NCBI RefSeq assembly: GCF_018986915.1
Contig: NZ_CP076723.1
Location: 2,079,501-2,143,500, forward strand
DNA from: Geomonas oryzisoli
Lineage (GTDB): Bacteria > Desulfobacterota > Desulfuromonadia > Geobacterales > Geobacteraceae
DNA length: 64,000 nucleotides
Reading direction: 5' to 3'
In this document: positions 9,639 through 18,537 of the stretch, piece after piece
How the letters are laid out: every line of letters begins with the position of its first letter
Position numbering within the stretch: the first letter of the stretch is position 1
Made by a program: the position numbers and the translations under genes
The notes under the pieces: generated by a model
What the model was told of the DNA's origin: nothing
The model's database searches: none
The model's input: the letters and a program-made list of their open reading frames with translations, nothing else

Positions 9639-11726
9639 ATGCCGACTTCCCCGGACACCCCTCTCTATAACAGCCGTATCTTCGACTCCTACCTGAAGCT
9701 TTTGCGGAAAAGGTACCCGGACGTGGATACGCACGCCCTGCTGGCCTATGCGGGTATGAAACAGCACGAGGTCTCCGACCCGGGGCATTGGTTCAGCCAG
9801 CGCCAGGTGAACCGCTTTCACGAAAAACTGGTGCAGGTGACCGGCGACCCGGGCATCGCACGCGAAGCCGGCCGTTACGCCGCTTCTTCCGACGCACTCG
9901 GCCCCTTGAGGTCGTTCTTTCTCGGCATGGTCGGGCCGGAGTACATCTTCCATCTCATCAACAAGATCGCCCCCAGGTTCACCCGCTCTTCCCGCTGCAG
10001 CGCGCGCAAGACCGGACCGCGCGAAATCGAGCTCACGGTGACCTACAACGAAGGCGTGCAGGAAAACCCACGCCAGTGCGAGAACAGGATCGGCTTCTTC
10101 GAGGCCGCCTTCCTGCTTTTCGACCACGACTTCCCGGAGATCGAGCACACTGAGTGCGTCTTCAAGGGGGGAGAGGTCTGCCGCTACGTGATCAGGTGGC
10201 GGCGATCGGCTGGGTACCGGCTCCTCATGGCGCAGCGTATCTGCTCGGCTGTGCTGATTGTCGGACTGGTTACCGACTGGGTCCGCAGCGGTCATACCCT
10301 GATGGGGCCGGTTTTGTTTCTCGGGTTGGCCGGGTATTTTGGGTTCACCCTTTTGGCCCGCAACGCAGAACGCAAGGCGCTGCTTTCCTCGCTGACCAGC
10401 ATGCGCGCCACCAGCGAGCGGCTGCTGTCGCAGGTCCAGGATAATTTCGACCGCGCGCTGGCCATCAACGAGATCGGCCGGGTCATCTCGACCAGGACCG
10501 AATTGGATGACATTCTCTCCAGCGTGAACCAGGTGCTGCACAAGCGGCTGGGGTACGGCAGGGGGATCGTGGTCCTGCTGGACCCGGAACGGAATTCATT
10601 GGTGCTGCGGGGCTGTTTCGGCCTCGGTGCCGAGGACGAGGAGCGGGTGCGCCGCGTCGAGCTGCCGTTGGCGGGAACCGCCACCCCCGGGGTGATGGTC
10701 ACCTGCTTCCACACCCAGCAGCCGGTGCTGGTGAGCGATATCGAGGAAATCAGGACCCTGGCGGTGCCGGAGAATTACGCGCTCATCACCGCGCTCGGGG
10801 TCCGGTCCTTCATCTGCGCGCCCATCGTCTGCGAAGGGGAAAGCCTGGGAGTTCTGGCCGTCGACGACGCCAGCCGGGAAGGGGGGCTGCTGCAAAGCGA
10901 CCTGAACCTGATCCAGGGGATCGCTCCGGTGATCGGTATCAGCGTCCGCAACGCGATGCGGCTGGCCAACGAGAGGCGGTTGTCGGACCAGCTCAGGAAG
11001 GCTTCGGAACAGCTGGAACGGCGCGTGTCGGAGCGGACGTCGGAGCTGAGCCAGGCCTACGCGGAGCTCGAATTCCTCTACGACTCGGTCTCGCACGACC
11101 TGCGCACCCCGCTTCGGGTGATCTACGGTTACGGCGAGCTGCTGTTGGAAGGCTACGGGGACAGGCTGGACGCCTCCGCACGCGAATACCTCGCCAACAT
11201 AATCAGCGGCGGAGAGAGGATGGAGGAGACCCTGGACCGGATGCTCGACTTCTCCGAGGTGAAGTCGGCGCTGCCGGATCTGCAGCCGGTCGACCTGAGC
11301 CTTTTGGCCCGGCGCATCCTGGCCGATTTGAGGATCACCGACCCCGACCGGGAGGTCACGCTTGAGATCGAGGACGGCGTGCTGGTTACCGGCGACGAGA
11401 GGCTTTTGACCGGCGTCATGGAAAACCTGCTGGGGAATGCCTGGAAATACAGCGCCCACAAAGGGCGCACCAGGATCGCCTTCGGACGAAACGACGGGGT
11501 CTGCTACGTGAGGGACAACGGGGACGGGTTCGACATGGCGCAAGCCGGAAAACTCTTCATGCCGTTCCAGAGGCTGCACGACGGCAACCATTTCGCCGGT
11601 CACGGACTGGGACTTTCCATGGTACGCCGCATGTTGGAGCGCATGGGAGGCAAGGTGTGGGGGGAGGGAAGGCCCGGCGACGGGGCGACCTTCTATTTCA
11701 CGCTGCCGCCGGGGGACGCCCCTTAG
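9639..11726 (+). CDS. V4R-like sensor, membrane anchor, GAF and histidine kinase
   Basis: 695 residues. The first 190 residues are a paralogue of the N-terminus of the HD-GYP protein (DTPLYNS, DPGHWFSQRQVN, AREAGRYAAS, ECVFKGGEVCRYV). Two hydrophobic segments (about 195-245), a GAF domain and a short coiled coil (about 450-475) come next. The kinase core has the H-box SHDLRTPLRV with His486, N-box ENLLGNAWKYS, G1 DNGDGF and G2 GHGLGLSMV, all intact. The ATG at 9639 is chosen over 9621 because GAAAGG precedes it and the paralogue starts at the same place. No response regulator lies beside it, so its partner is encoded elsewhere. The gene ends in a four-base overlap with the convergent TatD gene. 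Confidence 0.88.
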   Translation: MPTSPDTPLYNSRIFDSYLKLLRKRYPDVDTHALLAYAGMKQHEVSDPGHWFSQRQVNRFHEKLVQVTGDPGIAREAGRYAASSDALGPLRSFFLGMVGPEYIFHLINKIAPRFTRSSRCSARKTGPREIELTVTYNEGVQENPRQCENRIGFFEAAFLLFDHDFPEIEHTECVFKGGEVCRYVIRWRRSAGYRLLMAQRICSAVLIVGLVTDWVRSGHTLMGPVLFLGLAGYFGFTLLARNAERKALLSSLTSMRATSERLLSQVQDNFDRALAINEIGRVISTRTELDDILSSVNQVLHKRLGYGRGIVVLLDPERNSLVLRGCFGLGAEDEERVRRVELPLAGTATPGVMVTCFHTQQPVLVSDIEEIRTLAVPENYALITALGVRSFICAPIVCEGESLGVLAVDDASREGGLLQSDLNLIQGIAPVIGISVRNAMRLANERRLSDQLRKASEQLERRVSERTSELSQAYAELEFLYDSVSHDLRTPLRVIYGYGELLLEGYGDRLDASAREYLANIISGGERMEETLDRMLDFSEVKSALPDLQPVDLSLLARRILADLRITDPDREVTLEIEDGVLVTGDERLLTGVMENLLGNAWKYSAHKGRTRIAFGRNDGVCYVRDNGDGFDMAQAGKLFMPFQRLHDGNHFAGHGLGLSMVRRMLERMGGKVWGEGRPGDGATFYFTLPPGDAP

Positions 11727-13099
11727 CCGACTTCGGAGTATTCCCGTTCGCGGAACTCGACCCCGAGCGACAGGGCGAGTTCTCTCACCTGTGCCACGTC
11801 CAGCCCTGGAACCGTCACCGCACTGGCGGTGACCTGCGGCACGTGTTTGGGTGCCTCCCGGAGAAACGCGCAGATCCCTTCGAATCCAGCCGCCCCGAAG
11901 GGGGTGTTGCAGAGCCGGTCGTAATCCGCGGCGTTGGCCGCGTTGAGGCTCACCGACAGGGCATCCACCAACCCGCTCAGCTCAGGCAGGATGTTCCGGC
12001 CATGGACCAGGTTCGCCTGTCCGTCGGTATTGATCCTCACCCGCAGGCCGCGCCGTTTCAGCTCGGCGGCCACCTCCTTGACCAGGTCGAGCCTGATCAA
12101 CGGTTCCCCGAACCCGCAGAACACCACCTCGTCGTAATCCGAAGCCGCATCCACAGCGGCGATCACCTCGGCAAAATTGGGCTCGTGCGAGAGCTTCAAC
12201 TCGTGTCCCTTGACCGCGAGCTCCTCGAATTTCGGGCAGAAGGTGCAGCGGTTCGAGCACCGGTTGGTGATGTTGAGGTAAAGGGAGGTGCGTATCTTGT
12301 AGGCGATGGTGTCTTCCTGAGCGGCCTGGTCGATCCGGAACAGCCTCCTGGTGTTGAACGAGGTGATGCGGCCGACATCCTCCGGTGAGAGCCCCTTCAG
12401 TTCGGCGATGCGCTCCGCTGCCAACCTGACGAAGGCCGGCTCGTTACGTTTGCCGCGGTGCGGCACCGGCGTGAGGTAGGGGGCATCGGTTTCCACCATG
12501 AGCTTCTCGATCTTCACCCCCCGTACCACCTCCCTGAGCGCCTCGTTGGACGGGTAGGTGACGGTGCCGGGGATGGAAATCATGAAGTTCATGTCGATGC
12601 ACTCCTGGGCCATGGCCAGGTCGCCTGAGAAGCAGTGCAGCACCCCTCCCACCTCGTGTGCCTTTTCCTCCTTGAGGATGGCGACGATGCGGTCGTGGGC
12701 GTCCCGGTCGTGGATGATGAGCGGCAGCGACAGCTCTCGGGCCATCCGGATGAAGCGCCGGAACACCTCCTCCTGGTCGGCGCGGGGGGAGCGGTCGCGG
12801 AAGAAGTCGAGGCCGACCTCCCCGATGGCGACCACCTTCGGATTGTTCAGCGCGAGCTCGCGCACGGTCTGGTAGTCCGCCTCGGTCACGCCGGCGGCGT
12901 CGTGGGGATGGATGCCGACCGAGCAGTAGATGTTGGAACGCCTGGCGGCGAGGGCGACCGCCTCGCGGCTCGATTCCAGGTCGGCCCCGACGGCCATGAT
13001 GGTGCCGACTCCCGCCTCTCGGGCGCGGTCCATCATCTCTTCGAAGTCCTCGGCGTACTCGCTGCCGTATATATGGGAATGGCTGTCGATCAGTTCCAT
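11723..13099 (-). CDS. TatD-family metal hydrolase fused to a TatD-associated radical SAM protein
   Basis: 458 residues made of two enzymes. Residues 1-257 are a TatD nuclease-family hydrolase: HSH metal site (H7, H9), AIGEVGLDFF with Glu, IIHDRDAH, HCFSGD and VETDAPYLTP, all metal ligands present. Residues from about 265 are a radical SAM domain with CSNRCTFC (C281, C285, C288), a GFGEP glycine motif and RINTDGQ. Such a radical SAM partner is known beside or fused to TatD proteins; its reaction is not established. The start is the ATG at 13099. It lies downstream of bioA with a 211-base gap, so it may be separately transcribed. Confidence 0.9.
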   Translation of the reverse strand: MELIDSHSHIYGSEYAEDFEEMMDRAREAGVGTIMAVGADLESSREAVALAARRSNIYCSVGIHPHDAAGVTEADYQTVRELALNNPKVVAIGEVGLDFFRDRSPRADQEEVFRRFIRMARELSLPLIIHDRDAHDRIVAILKEEKAHEVGGVLHCFSGDLAMAQECIDMNFMISIPGTVTYPSNEALREVVRGVKIEKLMVETDAPYLTPVPHRGKRNEPAFVRLAAERIAELKGLSPEDVGRITSFNTRRLFRIDQAAQEDTIAYKIRTSLYLNITNRCSNRCTFCPKFEELAVKGHELKLSHEPNFAEVIAAVDAASDYDEVVFCGFGEPLIRLDLVKEVAAELKRRGLRVRINTDGQANLVHGRNILPELSGLVDALSVSLNAANAADYDRLCNTPFGAAGFEGICAFLREAPKHVPQVTASAVTVPGLDVAQVRELALSLGVEFREREYSEVG

Positions 13100-13177
13100 G
13101 TTCCGATGCTCCTTGGTAACGGTTCTTTCATCCTGGGCGCGCCTTGCGGGATCCGAATCTGTGATCAGGCGAACTGT

Positions 13178-13200
13178 AGGGGCGAATAATCATTCGCCCT
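13178..13200. repeat. small palindrome GGGCGAAT/ATTCGCCC
   Basis: An eight-base perfect inverted repeat (GGGCGAAT at 13180-13187, ATTCGCCC at 13192-13199) with a four-base AATC loop, preceded by TGTAG. It resembles the short 'GTAGGGGCGAAT' palindromes scattered in Geobacter and other genomes. There is one copy in this window, between bioA and the TatD gene. Confidence 0.6.
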
Positions 13201-13310
13201 GTCCACTGGTCACATCTCCTTCGGCGCACCGCCGCAAGCTGCCTATATTACAGGAGCAAGCCGTGAGACGCCAGCGAATTTCCCGCGACCTGCGCGCGTT
13301 TGCGGTCCCC

Positions 13311-14672
13311 CTACCCGGTGACGCTGCGGATGGAGGCCTCGATGCCGTCCATGAGCAGGGCAAGCTCGTCGAGGGATATGGAGAGGGGAGGGAACACGAC
13401 GATCACGTTCCCGAGCGGACGGATGAAAATCCCGTGCTTCCGCGCTTCCAGGCAGACCCGGACGCCGACGCGCTCCTCCCACGGGTACGGCTCGCGGCTG
13501 TGTCGGTCGCGGACCAGCTCGATGCCGGCGATCATCCCTTCCTGCCGCACATCACCCACGTGGGTCAACTCCATGAGGCGTTGCAGGCGGTCCTGGAGAT
13601 AGTCGATCTTCTCGGGAAGCTGCTCCAGCAGGCGGTCCTTTTCGAACACGTCGAGGCTCGCGAGCGCCGCGGCGCAGGCGATGGGGTTGCCGGTGAAGGT
13701 GTGGCCGTGGAAGAAGGTCTTGAGTTCACTGTAGGCGCCCCAGAAGGCATCGTAGACCTTGCGGGTGGTCAAGGTCGCCGCCAGCGGCAGGTAGCCGGCC
13801 GAGATCCCCTTGGAGATGGCCATGATGTCCGGCGTCACCCCTTCTTTCCCGCAGGCGAACATGGCGCCGGTGCGGCCGAAGCCGACCGCGACCTCGTCCG
13901 CGATCATGAGGACGTCGTAGCGGTCGCACAGTTCCCGTACCCCCTTCACGAATCCCGGCGGCTGCACGATCATGCCGCCCGCACCCTGCACCGACGGCTC
14001 GATCACGAGGCCGGCCAGTTCATGCGCGTGCTCCTTCATGAGTCGTTCGAGCTCCTGCAGGCACAGCATGCCGCAGCTGCTGCAATCCCCTTCCGGGGCG
14101 AGGGCGCAGCGGTAGCAGTAAGGGGAGGGCGCCATGATGGTCGGGAAGAGCAGGGGGGCGTAGACCTCGTGGTAGATGGCGATGCCGCCCACGCTCATCG
14201 AGCCGACGGTGTCGCCGTGGTAGGCGTTGTCGAACCGGATGAACTTCTTCTTTTGCGTGTTGCCGATCTGCTGCTGGTACTGGAAGGCCATCTTCACGCC
14301 GATCTCGACCGCGGTGGAGCCGTTGTCGGAGTAGAAGACCTTGGCAAGGCCCGGGGGCGCGATATCGATCAGGCGCTTGGCGAGGAGTGCGGCGCGGTCG
14401 TTGGAAAGCCCCAGGAGGGTGGAATGTTCCAGCCGGTCCACCTGTTCCTTGACCGCCTCGTTGATCTCCTTGCGGCAGTGGCCGTGCACGTTGGTCCAGA
14501 TGGCGGCCACACCGTCGAGGTAGCGGTTCCCGTCGGAATCGATGATGTAGGAGCCTTCCCCGCGGGTGATGATGATGTTCTCGGCATTTTCCCATTCGCT
14601 CATCTGGGTGAAGGGGTGCCAGAGGTAGTCGCTGTCGTAGCGTCTGAGTGTTTCGGTATCCAGTTCGACCAT
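13311..14672 (-). CDS. bioA: adenosylmethionine-8-amino-7-oxononanoate aminotransferase
   Basis: 453 residues, a fold-type I PLP aminotransferase making 7,8-diaminopelargonic acid from KAPA and SAM, the third-last step of biotin synthesis. Diagnostic stretches are DYLWHPFTQMSEW near the N-terminus, GSTAVEIGVKMAFQY, YHGDTVGSMSVGG, the Asp of LMIADEVAVGFGRTG and the PLP lysine in AISKGISAGYLPLAAT. The ATG at 14672 is used because GGAGG lies just upstream; the longer in-frame start at 14732 lacks a ribosome site. It is the last of bioB-bioD-bioA. The length is normal for BioA. Confidence 0.95.
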   Translation of the reverse strand: MVELDTETLRRYDSDYLWHPFTQMSEWENAENIIITRGEGSYIIDSDGNRYLDGVAAIWTNVHGHCRKEINEAVKEQVDRLEHSTLLGLSNDRAALLAKRLIDIAPPGLAKVFYSDNGSTAVEIGVKMAFQYQQQIGNTQKKKFIRFDNAYHGDTVGSMSVGGIAIYHEVYAPLLFPTIMAPSPYCYRCALAPEGDCSSCGMLCLQELERLMKEHAHELAGLVIEPSVQGAGGMIVQPPGFVKGVRELCDRYDVLMIADEVAVGFGRTGAMFACGKEGVTPDIMAISKGISAGYLPLAATLTTRKVYDAFWGAYSELKTFFHGHTFTGNPIACAAALASLDVFEKDRLLEQLPEKIDYLQDRLQRLMELTHVGDVRQEGMIAGIELVRDRHSREPYPWEERVGVRVCLEARKHGIFIRPLGNVIVVFPPLSISLDELALLMDGIEASIRSVTG

Positions 14673-14766
14673 TTGGTCCTCCAGAAAAAAGCCACCGCTG
14701 TGCCTGTTGAGGCCCCTCAAGCGGTGGACCAAGTCAAGATGAAGTGTCCGTCAAGTATGTAACGCC

Positions 14767-14848
14767 GTCAACGTCGAACGTTGAACATTGAACCGGTTTT
14801 GGGATGTCAACGTAGAACGTAGAACCGGTTTTAGGAGTAGAACGGTTT
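14767..14848. repeat. short imperfect direct repeat between bioD and bioA
   Basis: Two units share GTCAACGT(C/A)GAACGT and end in GAACCGGTTTT (14767-14800 and 14806-14832); a third partial AGAACGGTTT follows. It lies between two biotin genes in the same operon and does not encode anything. Function unknown. Confidence 0.55.
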
Positions 14849-14853
14849 CAGGT

Positions 14854-15573
14854 TTATTCGAACATTTCCCGCAGCATGATTCCCGTTGCGGGCATCTGCA
14901 GCAGCCGGTCGGCAAGCTTGGTGACCAGGTCGCGCTCGTCCTCCGCCTCGAGGTCGGGGAAGAGGCCGAGGAGCTGGGCGCCGGAGAGGGAATCGATCAT
15001 GTGCGGAGCGTAGGATTCGGCCTGATCGGGCGTATCGGGATAGCGGTTCACGATAACCCCTTTCACCTTGAGGCCGAGTGTCCGGGCGGTAAAGGTGGTG
15101 AGCAGGGTGTGATTGATGGTGCCCAGGTTGGGGCGTGCCACCACCGCGATGGGAAGGGCGAGGTGCAGGGCGAGGTCGGCAACCAGCAAGCCGCCGGCCA
15201 GGGGGACCATCAAACCGCCGGCCCCTTCCACGATGACGAAGTCGTACTGCGCGGCAAGCCTCTGGTAGGCCTCCTTGATGACATCGAAGCCGATGCGGAC
15301 GCCGTCCTGGGTAGCGGAGACCGAAGGGGCGAGCGGTGCCCTGAGCAGGTAGGGTGCGGCGTCCTGGGTTACCGGGACCCCGGCGGCGAAGGCGAGCAGT
15401 TCGGCGTCCTCGGACACGAGTCGGCCGTCGCGCTCGATGCAGCCGCTGGTTACCGGCTTCATGATCCCTACGCTGTGGCCCATCTTTCTGAGCAGCATGG
15501 CGATGGTCGCCGATGCGATGGTTTTTCCCACGCCGGTGTCGGTGCCGGTGATGAAGATGCTTTTGGCTGGCAT
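14854..15573 (-). CDS. bioD: dethiobiotin synthetase
   Basis: 239 residues. It closes the ureido ring of dethiobiotin from diaminopelargonate, CO2 and ATP. The P-loop GTDTGVGKT is at residues 10-18; MKPVTSG (substrate Lys/Thr) and VEGAGGLMVPL are both BioD signatures. The length is usual for the family. It is the middle gene of the minus-strand operon, separated from bioB by a 105-base palindromic repeat element and from bioA by a short direct repeat. Confidence 0.95.
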   Translation of the reverse strand: MPAKSIFITGTDTGVGKTIASATIAMLLRKMGHSVGIMKPVTSGCIERDGRLVSEDAELLAFAAGVPVTQDAAPYLLRAPLAPSVSATQDGVRIGFDVIKEAYQRLAAQYDFVIVEGAGGLMVPLAGGLLVADLALHLALPIAVVARPNLGTINHTLLTTFTARTLGLKVKGVIVNRYPDTPDQAESYAPHMIDSLSGAQLLGLFPDLEAEDERDLVTKLADRLLQMPATGIMLREMFE

Positions 15574-15609
15574 ATCTCTTTCCTTTCGAATGAGGCTCTG
15601 CTGCGGGAA

Positions 15610-15712
15610 GGGACTGGCTCCGTCAGGTGCCTGTCCCTTTAGCGGAACGCTCCTTTCCGCCCAGTCAGCTTCCCAATCTCAAGGGGACAGGCACCTGGCG
15701 GAGCCAGTCCCC
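15610..15712. repeat. 105-bp palindromic dispersed repeat, copy 1
   Basis: The outer arms GGGACTGGCTCCGTCAGG (15610 on) and CCTGGCGGAGCCAGTCCC (15694-15711) are near-perfect inverse complements, as are the next GTGCCTGTCCC and GGGACAGGCAC. The loop contains AGCGGAACGCTC. A second copy lies in the opposite orientation at 27553-27662, sharing both arms and the loop. It fills the bioB-bioD gap and abuts the bioB stop codon. It resembles REP/MITE elements mobilised by REP-associated transposases; no transposase is present here. Confidence 0.85.
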
Positions 15713-15713
15713 T

Positions 15714-16700
15714 TTAGTGCGCGCACATCACCGTGGTCAGGCCGAGGTCGCTGAACATGGTCAGATCGGTATCGACGTTGCGACCCGCGGTGGTGAGGTA
15801 ATTGCCGATCATGGTGCCGTTGGCGCCGGCGAAGAAGATCCAGGACTGCAGGTCGCGCAGGTTCTTCTCTCGTCCGCCGCAGATGGTGATCCTTTTCTCC
15901 GGCATGATGAGGCGGTAGATGGCGATGGTCTTCAGGCACTCATGCGCGGTGATGTTGCGGGCACCCTCGAGCCTGGTTCCCTCGATCGGGTTCAGGAAGT
16001 TCATCGGCACCGAATCGACGTCGAGCTCTTTGAGGGTGAAGGCCATCTCCACGCGCTGCGCGGCGCTCTCGCCCATGCCGAAGATGCCGCCGGAGCAGAC
16101 CTTGACCCCGGCCTTTTTGACGGCGCGCACCGTGTCGACGTCTTCCTGGTAGGCGTGGGTGGTGCAGATGTTGGGGAAGAAGCTCTCCGCGGTCTCCAGG
16201 TTGTGGTGGTAGGTGTCCATGCCCGCTTCCTTGAGTTTCCGCGCGGTCTCCTCGTCGATGATGCCGAGCGAGCAGGAGGGGAGGATGGAGGTTTCCTTGC
16301 GGATGCGGCGCAGCGCGGCGAGGATCTGCTCCAGCTCCTGCCCCTTGACCGTGGTGCCGCTGGTGATGATGCCGAAACAGGCGCTGCCGTTGGTTTCCGC
16401 CGTCTTGGCGCATTCCACCATCTGATCTTCCTGGACCAGCGGGTAAACCGGCGCATCGGTCGTGTGATGGGCGGACTGGGCGCAAAAGGCGCAGTTCTCG
16501 GCGCAGCGCCCGGACTTGGCGTTGATGATGGAGCACAGATGCACCTCGTTGCCGACGAAATGCTCCTTGACGCGGGTCGCCGCCCGGAACAGGTCGAAGA
16601 GCTCGGAGCCTTGTGCGTCCGAAAGACGGATCGCTTCTTCCTCGGTGATGGAACCGCCTGCGATGATTCTTTCTGCTATTTCAGAGATGAGTTTTTCCAT
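15714..16700 (-). CDS. bioB: biotin synthase
   Basis: 328 residues, a radical SAM enzyme that inserts sulphur into dethiobiotin. The SAM-cluster motif is CAENCAFC (CxxxCxxC) in GRCAENCAFCAQSAHH. The family hallmark YHHNLET, the NFLNPIEGT loop and ICGGREKNLR with the conserved Arg/Cys of the auxiliary 2Fe-2S site are present. The ATG at 16700 follows GGAGG. It is the first gene of bioB-bioD-bioA and has a BirA-type operator about 40-70 bases upstream, so biotin-dependent repression is expected. Its stop codon touches the palindromic repeat. Confidence 0.96.
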   Translation of the reverse strand: MEKLISEIAERIIAGGSITEEEAIRLSDAQGSELFDLFRAATRVKEHFVGNEVHLCSIINAKSGRCAENCAFCAQSAHHTTDAPVYPLVQEDQMVECAKTAETNGSACFGIITSGTTVKGQELEQILAALRRIRKETSILPSCSLGIIDEETARKLKEAGMDTYHHNLETAESFFPNICTTHAYQEDVDTVRAVKKAGVKVCSGGIFGMGESAAQRVEMAFTLKELDVDSVPMNFLNPIEGTRLEGARNITAHECLKTIAIYRLIMPEKRITICGGREKNLRDLQSWIFFAGANGTMIGNYLTTAGRNVDTDLTMFSDLGLTTVMCAH

Positions 16701-16717
16701 GTGATCCTCCAGCGGGT

Positions 16718-16772
16718 CATTTAGCACGCAGAAGAGGAGGTTGTCAACCACTTCAGCGTGACTGGTTGACGA
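16718..16772 (-). promoter_or_regulatory. bioB promoter with BirA-type operator
   Basis: TTGTCAACC (16741-16749), 14 bases, then GGTTGACGA (16764-16772): an inverted repeat matching in eight of nine positions and fitting the known BirA operator pattern TTGTnAACC-N14-16-GGTTnACAA. On the minus strand the promoter-proximal half-site contains TTGACA (-35, complement of 16742-16747). It is 18 bases from TAAATG (-10, complement of 16718-16723). BirA with bound biotinyl-AMP would therefore block RNA polymerase directly. birA itself is not in the window. Confidence 0.85.
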
Positions 16773-16900
16773 ATGGACAGAAGATCGTGCATCGGGCGGT
16801 TGATCACATGTTGAAGAGTGCCGCGCAAGCGTGACAGCTGCGGGCTCGAACTGCATAGGACTTATCAGGAGATGGCACCCGTGCTGCCCGCGCTGTTCGC

Positions 16901-17812
16901 CTAAAGTTCTTCGGTGGTGAAGGCGACGACGTCGTCGATGCTCTCGGCGTCGAGCAGAACCATGACCAGGCGATCGAGCCCCAGGGCGATGCCGGCGGCT
17001 TCGGGCATCTCCGCCAGCGCCGCCAGGAACTTTTCCGGTACGGGGTAGCTGTGCTTGCCGTGACGCGCCCGCTCGGCCGCCTCGGCCTCGAACCTCGTCC
17101 GCTGCTCGACCGGGTCGATGAGCTCGGAGAAGGCGTTGGCGATCTCCAGGCCGCCCAGGTAGAGCTCGAAGCGCTCGGCCACACTGGGGTCGTCGGCCTT
17201 GAGGCGGGCCAGGGCTGAACAGCTGGCAGGGTAATCGTAGATGAAGGTGGGGCGGCCGATGCCGAGCTTCGGCTCGATCCTGTCCACCATGAGCTCGTCG
17301 AAGGTCCCCGCGCTCAGGGCCGCTTCGGCGGTGGTGTCGGTGTAGCGCAGGAAGGCGTCGCGCACCGTGATCCGCTCCCAGGCTGTGGCGAGGGCGATCT
17401 CGACGCCGCGATAGGTGATGGTGTCCACCCCGGCTGCGGTCCTTACCAGTTGCTCGGTTTCGTCCATCAGCACGCGGTAGTCCGCCCGGGCCCGGTACCA
17501 CTCGAGCATGGTGAACTCGCTCAGGTGGCGGGTGCCGCGCTCGCCGTCGCGCCAGCAGCGGCAGATCTGGAAGATGCGGGGATAGCCGGCGGCCAAGAGC
17601 CGCTTCATGCAGAGTTCGGGTGAGGTCTGCAGGAACCAGCCGTCGCTGGGGATGGCGTCGATCTGCGCCTCGGGGGCGGGAGCAGGTATGCGAAAAGGGG
17701 TCTCGACTTCGAGATACCCCTTTTCCTGGAAAAACATCCTGATCCTGGTGAAGATCGCGCCACGCTGGGCCAGGGCTTGAGAGCGCCTGGCCAGTGGCCA
17801 ACTTCCCGACAT
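16901..17812 (-). CDS. epmA: EF-P lysine ligase (GenX/PoxA/EpmA), LysRS-like
   Basis: 303 residues, the catalytic core of a class II lysyl-tRNA synthetase without the anticodon-binding domain. Motif 2 is FQICRCWRDGERGTRHLSEF and motif 3 is GIALGLDRLVMVLL. Such proteins attach beta-lysine to a lysine of EF-P. It begins three bases after efp ends, and this pairing supports the call. The partner EpmB (lysine 2,3-aminomutase) is not seen in this window. The ATG at 17812 fits the efp spacing. Confidence 0.93.
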   Translation of the reverse strand: MSGSWPLARRSQALAQRGAIFTRIRMFFQEKGYLEVETPFRIPAPAPEAQIDAIPSDGWFLQTSPELCMKRLLAAGYPRIFQICRCWRDGERGTRHLSEFTMLEWYRARADYRVLMDETEQLVRTAAGVDTITYRGVEIALATAWERITVRDAFLRYTDTTAEAALSAGTFDELMVDRIEPKLGIGRPTFIYDYPASCSALARLKADDPSVAERFELYLGGLEIANAFSELIDPVEQRTRFEAEAAERARHGKHSYPVPEKFLAALAEMPEAAGIALGLDRLVMVLLDAESIDDVVAFTTEEL

Positions 17813-17815
17813 GCC

Positions 17816-18379
17816 TTACCCCTTGACCCTGGTGGAGTACTCGCCGGTGCGGGTGTCGATGGTGATCAGCTCGCCTTCTTCGATGAACGGCGGTACGCGC
17901 AGCACGTAACCGGTCTCGACGGTGGCGGGCTTGGAGTCGCTGCCGGAGGTGTCACCCTTGACCCAGGGATCGGTCTGCACGACGCGGAGGTTGACGAAGT
18001 TCGGTACGTCGACCCCGATCGCCTTCTCCCTGAACAGGAGGACGTCGACCTGAAGGTTGTCGATCAGGTAGTTCTTGGCGTCGCCCATGGCGTCTTCGCT
18101 GATGTGGATCTGCTCGAAGGTCGAGTTGTCCATGAAGCAGTAGTGATCGTCTTCCTTGTACAGGTACTGCATCACGCGGTCTTCCAGGTTGGCCGGCTCG
18201 AAGGTCTCGCCGGAGCGGTAGGTGCGGTCCAAGGTGGAGCCGGTGATCATGTTCTTCATCTTGGTGCGGTAAAGGGCCTGCCCTTTGCCCGGCTTCGCGA
18301 AGTCGAAGTGGGTGATGATGTAGGGCTCGTTGTCGATGGTGATCTTCAAGCCTTTTCTCAGGTCTGCTGCAGTGTACAT
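17816..18379 (-). CDS. efp: elongation factor P
   Basis: 187 residues. EF-P relieves ribosome stalling at polyproline. The KOW-like N-domain carries the modification loop FAKPGKGQA with Lys32 at the tip, the residue that EpmA/EpmB beta-lysylate. The C-terminal signature is DTRTGEYSTRVKG. The start at 18379 has AGAGGAAG upstream. It forms a tight operon with epmA (three-base gap). Confidence 0.97.
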   Translation of the reverse strand: MYTAADLRKGLKITIDNEPYIITHFDFAKPGKGQALYRTKMKNMITGSTLDRTYRSGETFEPANLEDRVMQYLYKEDDHYCFMDNSTFEQIHISEDAMGDAKNYLIDNLQVDVLLFREKAIGVDVPNFVNLRVVQTDPWVKGDTSGSDSKPATVETGYVLRVPPFIEEGELITIDTRTGEYSTRVKG

Positions 18380-18537
18380 TGATTCTTCCTCTTCTTGCTG
18401 TGAGATTGAATAAAGGTTCAGTGCGCTGCGCGCGAAGCACGCAGCTAAACCGTAGTGGGTCCTATGTTATCCGTATGTGCCTTGCAGCGGTGCTGAGGAT
18501 GGCAGGGACAGACGCCGGTGACGTACGGGGGAAGGGC

